Positions 52,392 to 60,693 of a DNA stretch of 64,000 bases are shown here, in pieces (position 1 is the first letter of the stretch; the number at the start of each line of letters is the position of its first letter). The position numbers and the translations under genes were made by a program. Under the pieces are notes generated by a model that was not told the DNA's origin, made no database searches, and saw only the letters and a list, made by a program, of their open reading frames with translations. The DNA comes from Ifrita kowaldi (Eukaryota; Chordata; Aves; Passeriformes; Cinclosomatidae): positions 336,266 to 400,265 of the forward strand of contig VZRS01001447.1 in assembly GCA_013398055.1 (NCBI GenBank), written 5' to 3'.

Positions 52392-53602
52392 ACAATGGAG
52401 GAGAAAAATATCCACTGCTGACAGGCCTACTTACTCACAAGTCCATTGGTGTCAACATACATAGCAGTAGAGACAGACTAGGTTAGGAAAGACTTTGTTA
52501 CATCTGGTTAAAAGGGAAGCGTGAGAGCTAAAGGGGAGCAAAATACTGTATGTCACTATTTGCCCTACTGAGGAACAGCAGATACGTACTGGAACTGAAG
52601 GATACCATATATAAAGAAGTAAGTAACCACATGTAGTATTTCAGCCCTGTGCCCCAGCTGTAAAACATTATTTGAAGTTATAATAGTTGCACAGCTGTGG
52701 GAAGGTGAGGGTCATCCATTTTACATACATATTCAAATTAGGAATGCTGGACTGCTGGCACAGAGCATCAGCAATGATATGGCCTCAAAGGTAGGAATGT
52801 ACAGAAAGACAGACAAAAATCTCTTTTTGTTTTCTCTTTTGGAGGTGGACATGAACTTCTTCACTCCTCTCTTCCTTGTGCATGGCTAAGCCTGAAGGTG
52901 GAAAATTATGAATATCCTGAGCAATTAAAGTATAGATCTACAGAAAATTCAAAAATCAAAATTAAAAAAATAAAAAACATACAAAAAAAGTCCTCATTTA
53001 CACCTGAATCAGGTAGTTTCTAAATGCCCTAACTGCTTTCTTTTGCAATATTCAAATGCGTTTCTTGAGTCCCACATCTGGTCATGGATAGAACTGCCCT
53101 GACTAGACTTTCCTTATGCTCCATCTGGATCTAGAAACTAGATGTTTTCCACATATGAATATGCCTGCACAGCAATACACAGGTCATATGTACCTCAACT
53201 AGCTCTTAATGAAAAAGTCTGCGTACCAGAAGCTTGTAATTTATTGCTCCTCACTGACTATTTATCCTCTTTTGATATATCTTCACAACCTTCCACTATT
53301 ACAAAGAAAAACAGAATTGCTCAGGTTGGAAGCAGCCTCAGAAGATCATCTACTATGAACCTCTGCTCAAAGCAAGCTCAGCTAGAGCAGGTTGCTCAGG
53401 ATCACATTCAGCTGCAATTTCAAATATCTTGAGGTACAGAGACTCCACAAGTTTCCAAGCATCCTGTTGTAGAGTGTGACTAACCTGACCATAGTGAAAG
53501 GTTTTTTTCTTATGTTTCAATGTAATTTCTTCTGTTTGAATGTATTGATTGTCTCTTGTGCTGCTGGGGCTCAGGCTCTGCAAGATCAGGGTCTGCTCTA
53601 GG
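52392..53602 (+). repeat. Duplicated block, copy 1 (probable allelic false duplication)
   Basis: This 1211-bp block recurs at a constant offset of 1471 bases as 53863-55073. Reading the two side by side gives six substitutions (copy-1 positions 52564, 52748, 53463, 53469, 53492 and 53585) and no net indel, about 0.5 percent difference. That is the range of heterozygosity within one bird, and the copies flank an assembly gap. Two haplotypes laid end to end is the simplest reading. The block includes a CR1 tail at its 3' end. Confidence 0.9.
53314..53514 (-). mobile_element. CR1 LINE, 3' end, minus strand (copy 1)
   Basis: Reverse-complement CR1 tail: 'cagaattgctcaggttggaa', 'gaagatcatctactatgaac', 'gctagagcaggttgctcagg', 'gatcacattcagctgcaatt', 'caagtttccaagcat' and 'accatagtgaaaggttttt'. 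It is a member of the CR1 branch with the 'gagcaacctgctctagctga' block, different from the branch at 18136. Its 3' terminal 8-mers are lost. The 96-codon plus frame at 53142-53432 overlaps it and is not a gene. Confidence 0.8.
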
Positions 53603-53638
53603 TCACTCGAAAAATATAACAACTATATGACTCCCTCA
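53603..53638 (+). other. Contig end diverging from the duplicated block
   Basis: These 36 bases follow copy 1 but do not match what follows copy 2 at 55074. They end at the gap. Either one haplotype carries a different sequence here or the contig end is a misjoined fragment. Confidence 0.6.
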
Positions 53639-53862
53639 NNNNNNNNNNNNNNNNNNNNNNNNNNNNNNNNNNNNNNNNNNNNNNNNNNNNNNNNNNNNNN
53701 NNNNNNNNNNNNNNNNNNNNNNNNNNNNNNNNNNNNNNNNNNNNNNNNNNNNNNNNNNNNNNNNNNNNNNNNNNNNNNNNNNNNNNNNNNNNNNNNNNNN
53801 NNNNNNNNNNNNNNNNNNNNNNNNNNNNNNNNNNNNNNNNNNNNNNNNNNNNNNNNNNNNNN
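53639..53862. other. Assembly gap (224 N)
   Basis: A run of 224 unknown bases. The odd length suggests an estimated gap size, not a fixed placeholder. Open frames that run through it are meaningless. Confidence 0.98.
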
Positions 53863-55073
53863 ACAATGGAGGAGAAAAATATCCACTGCTGACAGGCCTA
53901 CTTACTCACAAGTCCATTGGTGTCAACATACATAGCAGTAGAGACAGACTAGGTTAGGAAAGACTTTGTTACATCTGGTTAAAAGGGAAGCGTGAGAGCT
54001 AAAGGGGAGCAAAATACTGTATGTCACTATTTGCTCTACTGAGGAACAGCAGATACGTACTGGAACTGAAGGATACCATATATAAAGAAGTAAGTAACCA
54101 CATGTAGTATTTCAGCCCTGTGCCCCAGCTGTAAAACATTATTTGAAGTTATAATAGTTGCACAGCTGTGGGAAGGTGAGGGTCATCCATTTTACATACA
54201 TATTCAAATTAGGAATGCAGGACTGCTGGCACAGAGCATCAGCAATGATATGGCCTCAAAGGTAGGAATGTACAGAAAGACAGACAAAAATCTCTTTTTG
54301 TTTTCTCTTTTGGAGGTGGACATGAACTTCTTCACTCCTCTCTTCCTTGTGCATGGCTAAGCCTGAAGGTGGAAAATTATGAATATCCTGAGCAATTAAA
54401 GTATAGATCTACAGAAAATTCAAAAATCAAAATTAAAAAAATAAAAAACATACAAAAAAAGTCCTCATTTACACCTGAATCAGGTAGTTTCTAAATGCCC
54501 TAACTGCTTTCTTTTGCAATATTCAAATGCGTTTCTTGAGTCCCACATCTGGTCATGGATAGAACTGCCCTGACTAGACTTTCCTTATGCTCCATCTGGA
54601 TCTAGAAACTAGATGTTTTCCACATATGAATATGCCTGCACAGCAATACACAGGTCATATGTACCTCAACTAGCTCTTAATGAAAAAGTCTGCGTACCAG
54701 AAGCTTGTAATTTATTGCTCCTCACTGACTATTTATCCTCTTTTGATATATCTTCACAACCTTCCACTATTACAAAGAAAAACAGAATTGCTCAGGTTGG
54801 AAGCAGCCTCAGAAGATCATCTACTATGAACCTCTGCTCAAAGCAAGCTCAGCTAGAGCAGGTTGCTCAGGATCACATTCAGCTGCAATTTCAAATATCT
54901 TGAGGTACAGAGACTCCACAAGTTTCCAAGCATACTGTTCTAGAGTGTGACTAACCTGACCACAGTGAAAGGTTTTTTTCTTATGTTTCAATGTAATTTC
55001 TTCTGTTTGAATGTATTGATTGTCTCTTGTGCTGCTGGGGCTCAGGCTCTGCAAGTTCAGGGTCTGCTCTAGG
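53863..55073 (+). repeat. Duplicated block, copy 2 (probable allelic false duplication)
   Basis: Second copy of the block at 52392-53602. It starts exactly at the gap edge and differs at six sites. Because the right-hand contig begins inside the block and the left-hand contig ends just after it, the two contigs overlap in sequence and were probably not merged because of heterozygosity. The real locus would then hold one copy. Confidence 0.9.
54785..54985 (-). mobile_element. CR1 LINE, 3' end, minus strand (copy 2)
   Basis: Same CR1 tail as at 53314-53514, with three of the six differences between the duplicate blocks (at 54934, 54940 and 54963). If the block is a false duplication, these are two alleles of one insertion. 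Confidence 0.8.
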
Positions 55074-55425
55074 GAAAGATCCCAGCCCCTTGTCTGCAAC
55101 CAAAACACTGACCTTGGTCTGCAGCTGCCGAATTGCAGGCAGAGCAGGAGCTGTTTCACTGATGCCACAAGGTGGAAGCTTGCAGCCATCACCATCATGA
55201 GGGTCTCTGACACCTCTAACTCTGCCTGCCCTTCTCTTCATACAGTTGGAGTTCAGGCTCTTGCAGCTACAAGGTCTTGGAGAAGATCTCATCAAACTCC
55301 TTTCCTTGTCTCTGATGCAAGGCAGTCTGTAGCCCTCGTGCAGCTCTTTTACTTGGTGACACAGATACTCTGTTAGTGCACACCTCCTGCAGCTAAGGAC
55401 ACCATCTCCTCCAGCCTCCGTGTCA
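55074..55425 (-). other. GC-richer segment beside the LTR, origin unclear
   Basis: The segment is more GC-rich than its surroundings and keeps long open frames on the minus strand: 54981-55295 (104 codons) and 54824-55213 (129 codons) both run into it. It sits on the interior side of the minus-strand LTR if that LTR were a 5' LTR, so it may be a remnant of a retroelement interior. It could also be upstream CR1 sequence joined to the tail at 54785. I recognise no domain in it. Confidence 0.3.
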
Positions 55426-55553
55426 TGTCATGCCAGGCAGGCAGCTAAACTCCACACAGCTGCTCACTCACCCACCCCCACAGACGGATGGGGAGGGAAT
55501 TCAGAGAAAAAGTAAAATTCATGGGTTGAGATAAAGACAATAATAGGACTGGC

Positions 55554-55600
55554 AAGGAAGGAAGGAAGGAAGGAAGGAAGGAAGGAAGGAAGGAAGGAAA
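55554..55600 (+). repeat. (AAGG)n microsatellite inside the LTR
   Basis: About 11-12 uninterrupted AAGG units. Because related LTRs lack it, the expansion arose after insertion. It gives a false Phe/Leu/Pro/Ser repeat in the minus-strand frame. Confidence 0.92.
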
Positions 55601-55610
55601 TAAAAATTCA

Positions 55611-55636
55611 ATAATAGTAGTAGTAATAATAATAAT
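55611..55636 (+). repeat. (TAG/TAA)n trinucleotide tract inside the LTR
   Basis: AATAATAGTAGTAGTAATAA and continuing: the remnant of the ATT-rich tract that is normal in this LTR, partly converted to TAG units. Confidence 0.75.
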
Positions 55637-56040
55637 CATTAGAATAATTAGAATAATACTTAGAAGACACAAACAAGTAATGCACTTGCTCACTACCTGC
55701 CAACCAATGCCCAGCCAGTTCCTGAGCAGTGGTCCCCAGCCTGCTTTCTCCACAGTTTATGTGCTGCGCATGACACCATATGGTATGGAATATCCCTTTT
55801 GTTAGCTGGGTTCACCTGTCTTGGCTGTGTCCCCACTCAATTAATGTGTCCCCCAGCCTACTTGCTGGTGAGGTTGGGTAGGATGAGCAGCAGAAAGGTC
55901 CTTGACTTACTGTAAACACTGCTTAGCAACTGCTGAAACTTGTATGGCATGAGCATCATTCTCATACTAAATCCAAAACACAGCACTGTACCAGCCACTA
56001 GGAAGAAAATTAGCTTTATCCCAGCCAAAACCAGGATACA

Positions 56041-58209
56041 CCAGTGAGGCATCCCTGCACCCATGAACCTGCAAAGCTCCATCCCCCCTTGGCAATTCAG
56101 GTTAAGTTATGGACAGAGGAAGATGCTTTAGTTTCTGCCCCATGAGAGGTCACCACCACTGCTGGGTGTGTACACCATCCTCCAGTTTTTGGTCCCCTTC
56201 TGTGCTCCCTTCTGCTCAAATTGACACAGACTGCTGCATCTCCTGGTTGCACCTGTTAGCTGCACTCTGTCACACATCCGTGTCACACAGGTATGCTTAA
56301 ATCTCCTGTGGGACATAACTCAGCAGGTTCTCTTAATACAAGACTGGCAAGACACATATTCCTAAAAATACAGTAACAGATGCCGTCTTCAACATTGCCA
56401 ACAGAAACACTGGGAAAGTAATTCTTGTCACTGGGATTTGACATTATTTGATGCATATTGGTTCTAATGCAGTTCTAATCATGTATAAAAAGCAGACATT
56501 GATATTCTCTATTTTTACTCAGCAGTAATTCAAAAGACTTAAGTAAGCTCAGCTCATACCATTGAAAATAGTTTAGAGGCATCATTTGATCTTCAGGAAA
56601 TGGATACTACCTATTCATTTACTCTGGGCAGTTCACTGTTTCCTTTTGATTTTAGGTGCTTCCTTGGTAAGCTAGTCAACTATTCTAGATACTGGTTTAA
56701 AACAGTAATGGGAATCTAGACACCTAACTTAGAGGACAAGTTAGTCTCTACAGATCAGAAGAAAAATACTTACAGGTAATTATTATTTTAACCTACTGAA
56801 ATATCTGGAATTTGGATCCAAAAAGATTGATGGCCTGAAATGCTACAGATTATATGAGTTCCAGGTCCTTAAATCTCCAAGGACTAGGCATTCAGATGCA
56901 CAACACATCTGCTCAATGCATGAATGAATGCAGAATTGGTTGTGATGTCAAATGACCAAGTTGTATTCACAACTGTTCATCACTCTCCACAAACATAATT
57001 CTCTTTCTTATTCCTGTTCTAGCAAAGGTAATGAATCAGTAACTGTTAGCTGCTGAGAAGGACTCAAGACCTTTGAGGAAAAAAGTCTACTTTTAATTAT
57101 GGCAAAATGAGACCACCATCATGTAATAACCTGCAGTCATCAAGGAATAAACTGTTAAGATCAGAAATGGAGTCTTCCTTCTGTATGGGGAATTGTGAGA
57201 CTTTCGAAAATAGATCTACAAGAAATAAAGTATATAATTTTATATATAATAAATTAGATTAGTTGTGTTGGTTTACTTCTATCTGGTAAAAGATGTCAAA
57301 GTACATACAAGTAGAATTTAACAGGCAAATGAACATTCTTTCCCATTAAGGCTAACAATATAGAATAGAATGTGTATTTCTGTTCAAATCCTCTTACTTT
57401 CCAAAACTGCCTACTGAGAATGAGCCATGGTCTCTGCTAGATTCCAAATCATGCCCAGATGCTCTTGGGGAGACCAGTAATTGCCTCAGGACAAAAACTT
57501 GCAGGGGACTTTTCCAACAGTTTGGCAGTAGAGACAATCAGGCATTCTTAACATACCATGGAATGCCATTTTCTAGTATCGACATGTCCTTAAAAACTGC
57601 AAAATCTAATACCAATTTTGCATTTAAAAAAAAAAGAAATTTTAAAAAAGTGTAAATTCATTGAGTTTCTTTTTATTAGGAAATGGATTTAAAGACACAT
57701 TTTTGAAAGGAAAAATAGCATTTTAGTTTGATGTTCCAAAAATAAAACAGTTGTAATAGTGTTGCTTGCCCATTCATCTGTCTGTTCAACTTGCCTGCCA
57801 GTTCTCCTCAAAACCTTTCAAGGAAGTAAGTCAACAGAGAACACAAATCCAAATAGAACACAAATCCAAATAGAACACAAATCCTTAGAATACAAAGGAG
57901 CAAGAATTTATTAATATCCAAATCAGTCTTTATTTCCTATGCTCAAGTCATTATATAAGATGTGATCCTCTCTCAAAAGTTTCATTTTAAAGGATAATGC
58001 TAGAAGTTGAGGCAAAAATTGTTATTACACAACTGATCATTCAAATCATGTGTCTGCATTCAAGGCTACAGTACTAACAATCACCCTGTAACACATACAG
58101 GTATCCAGACTGGTAACCTGCTCTGCCTCTTACAGGCCACTGTGGCTCTCAGAGGGCCACAGCACAAGAAGCACAAGCTGGAACACAGGAAATTTTGACT
58201 AGGTGTAGA
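56041..58209. other. Anonymous non-coding DNA
   Basis: No gene was seen. GC-richer for the first 300 bp, with AT-rich DNA after that. A short 17-bp tandem repeat lies at 57.84 kb. Reading frames do not exceed about 74 codons. Confidence 0.55.
57838..57884 (+). repeat. Tandem repeat, 17-bp unit, 2.8 copies
   Basis: The unit AGAACACAAATCCAAAT occurs at 57838-57854 and 57855-57871 exactly, followed by a 13-base partial third copy. Identical units suggest recent slippage and a likely polymorphic minisatellite-like site. Confidence 0.85.
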
Positions 58210-58381
58210 AAAAACAAAACCCAAAACAATCAGAGTGGTTGGCCAGAGAGTCTGTAAAGAGTCCTTCCTTGGCAATACACTAAGGGTGATTGCACCAGGC
58301 CCTGAGTAGCCTGCTTTAACTGGGAGGAGATTGGGCTACACAGTCTCCAGAAGTTCCTTCCAACCCACACGATTTTATGGC
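58210..58381 (+). mobile_element. CR1 LINE, 3' end, plus strand
   Basis: CR1 tail: 'ggccagagagtctgtaaaga', 'cctgagtagcctgctttaac', 'ggaggagattgggctacaca', 'gtctccagaagttccttcca', 'acccacacgattttatgg'. It belongs to the branch with the 'gagcaacctgctctag' motif, as do the copies at 53.3 and 54.8 kb. It is 5' truncated, and the terminal 8-mer is reduced to one degenerate copy. Confidence 0.8.
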
Positions 58382-60283
58382 TGCTTATATGGAGTCCATG
58401 AGAAGAAAAGGAAGAGTTGGTGAGAAAACTTACATCTGGTCCAATTAACTCAAAAAAGAAAAGTGAATCTTGAAATATATTCATGTCTCACTGGCAATTA
58501 ACATGTATTAAAGGATATCTGTATATCTTACTGGATTGTTTAGATAGTCTTTTTTCTTTGTTCAGCTGCAGGCATTTGACTCCCCTGTAATCTTTTTTTA
58601 GTAACCTCTGAATTTCTGAGTAAATCTTAAAAGATGGGATGTTTTCAAGGCTGTCACCAGTAATCTATTACTGATGTATATAAAGTTTCTGCATTCAGCA
58701 AGTTAAGTGAAAGACACATGTATGCATAGACATACGTGGAAACAGCAGAAAACAACATCCAAGGACACAGGAAGGTCTCACCCTAGTCAAAATCTATCGG
58801 ACTTAGAATCCTTGAATCTAATGCAGGGTTGAATGACTGCCTTAAGGTCATTAAAACAAATAAGACAGAGGAAACAGTCACAAGAGTGCAGACTTCCAAA
58901 GAAATGTGAAACATCAACCTGAGTGCTGAAAGCAACTGAGATACTGCAAGTAAATTACAAACATTATCTGTTGTTTCTACTGTTTTTTTAGGGAATTGAA
59001 TTTTGTGCATATCCTTTCAAATGAAGAGAACTATACCCAAATGGGTGTTGTACCTGACTTGGACTACACCTCTAAATTAAAACACATACACAGGGCACAG
59101 ACAGTGAAAGCCAGAATGAAAGAAATAAGATGTGCTATACAATTCCCAAACAAGTGTTTTGTGGTATTTCTAAACCCTGAAGGTACCTAGTCAGCTCACT
59201 AGCTCTCGCTCCAGAAAGACACAGCTTCTCCTTATGTGGGGAGAGATAATCTGGTGTCCCAGGTTGCCTGTTTTGTCTCAAATGGTGCCCATTATCTATG
59301 TTTAAGCAAGTGAATTGAAGACAAGTTTTTCACATTGAACATAAAATTTGTGTAATTGTGTCTCACTTACTGCAGAGTTTTTTGTTTTGCAGTCCCTTGT
59401 TAACATTTACCTTCTTACCCTCTTCACCCTTCATGTTACAGTGGGATGAAATAAGGGCCATCCAAAGAGAAAAGCAAAAGAAAGTCTTGTTTCAGACAGA
59501 AAGAAATAACCTGGTAATTCAGGCAGCTCAGACAGTCCAAAGATGTTTATTTCCAAGCCAAACGCTTTTGGCTATAGAGGTGATCTCAGACGCTGCTATC
59601 TTTTCTTTGGGTATTAAATAATGGTATGCTTTGTTTAAAAAAAATACTCATTGAAGCACTGAAAGGAAAGGACTATCCATGTCTTCTGTGACCGAAGCAT
59701 TCAACTTTTCTAAAACCACAGGGAAAACCTTGCTTCAGATAACATTTAAGTCTTTATTTACCAAAAAAATTCCCTCAGTAGCCTGAGGCTAGACCATGCA
59801 CATTTGATATGATACAGACAGGAGACTGTATTGGAATTGTTTCAGATAAATTTCATTGAAGGAGAAAGGTGTGAAATAGTTTCTGTATGAAGCAGGTTGA
59901 GCAGATCAAGACTGTTCTGGTTGGAGAAGCAGTAATACAGGCCTAATAAAACACTGAATGGCAAGAAGAAGGTGAATAGAAATAACAGTTCATGGATCCT
60001 TCCCATATAAGAACTAGAGATTATCAAATAAAATAGCAATTGGCAAGCCCAAAGTAGAGATCCCTCATGCAAGACACTTCATACACGGTACACACAAGCT
60101 CTGTGAATCCTTTTTACAGGATGTTGAAGGTGCTACAATTTCATATTGTGTGCAAAGTGGCTAGAAATGGGGAAATGGGGGGAAATGGGGGTAAAAATCA
60201 AGGAGTATTAATTACAGACATCACATGACTGACTCCAATTTGCACTGTACATGTTTGGCAGACACATACTACTGACTACTGTG
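58382..60283. other. Anonymous AT-rich non-coding DNA
   Basis: No gene was recognised. The 87-codon plus frame at 59358-59621 has no similarity that I can name. A (GGGGAAAT)n-like triplet lies at 60169-60191, with three G-runs, one short of a quadruplex motif. Confidence 0.55.
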
Positions 60284-60487
60284 AGACAGGCTGCAGGGCT
60301 GGAGAGGCATTTGGGCTGCCTGATGTGGCCATCCCTATAGTCTTAAATCCCTTATCTGAATGAAACAGATAAGGGATTTTTTTTTGCAATGAGGCTGCTT
60401 CCAAAGACCGAACCCGAAGCTAACATATGGCTCCGTGATTTTGAGCAGAAACACCATCCTGCAGCTCCAAAACTCCTTCTGGAACTT
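60284..60487 (+). repeat. Direct repeat flanking a single N, copy 1
   Basis: 204 bases repeated at 60489-60693 immediately after one unknown base. The copies differ by one substitution (T at 60357 versus G at 60562) and one base in a T-run (9 versus 10). An abrupt join at an N points to unmerged overlapping contig ends and not to a biological tandem duplication. Confidence 0.88.
60345..60379. other. Inverted repeat, 14-bp perfect arms, 7-nt loop
   Basis: Arm AAATCCCTTATCTG (60345-60358), loop AATGAAA, arm CAGATAAGGGATTT (60366-60379), followed by more T residues. In the second copy of the surrounding repeat (60550-60584) one arm has a G in place of T, which breaks one base pair. The structure is seen directly; no function is known. 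Confidence 0.75.
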
Positions 60488-60488
60488 N
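60488..60488. other. Single-N contig join
   Basis: One unknown base at the boundary of the two copies of a 204/205-base repeat. It marks a forced join between contigs. Confidence 0.95.
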
Positions 60489-60693
60489 AGACAGGCTGCA
60501 GGGCTGGAGAGGCATTTGGGCTGCCTGATGTGGCCATCCCTATAGTCTTAAATCCCTTATCGGAATGAAACAGATAAGGGATTTTTTTTTTGCAATGAGG
60601 CTGCTTCCAAAGACCGAACCCGAAGCTAACATATGGCTCCGTGATTTTGAGCAGAAACACCATCCTGCAGCTCCAAAACTCCTTCTGGAACTT
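60489..60693 (+). repeat. Direct repeat flanking a single N, copy 2
   Basis: Second copy of 60284-60487, 205 bases, continuing into unique sequence on the right. If the join is an artefact, one of the two copies should be collapsed. The 115-codon minus frame at 60352-60699 spans both copies and the N, and is not a gene. Confidence 0.88.

Larger units (their letters stand above)
55426..56040 (-). mobile_element. Endogenous retrovirus LTR (ERVL-like, avian), minus strand
   Basis: A long terminal repeat in reverse orientation. Read on the minus strand it begins TGTATCCTGGTTTTGGCTGG, continues through 'gatattccataccatatggt', a TATA-like CATAAACTG (about 55755-55761), an ATT/ACT-rich tract and 'tctttatctcaacccatgaa', and ends GGCATGACA. 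This order matches an LTR widespread in neoavian genomes. No matching partner LTR or retroviral gene was found in the window, so it is probably a solo LTR. An AAGG tetramer expansion occupies the region where related copies usually carry an ATTAAA-type signal. No clear target-site duplication flanks the chosen ends (TGTCA on the left, CCAGT on the right). Family assignment to ERVL is tentative. Confidence 0.8.

Noticed and set aside
53142..53432. 96-codon frame that recurs identically at 54613-54903
   Set aside because: The recurrence is due to the duplicated block and part of the frame is a reverse CR1 tail, so repetition is not evidence of a gene family.
53549..53935. Frames spanning the run of N
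   Set aside because: The apparent openness comes from unknown bases.
60169..60191. GGGGAAAT tandem as a G-quadruplex
   Set aside because: Only three G-runs separated by real loops, so the usual four-tract rule is not met.
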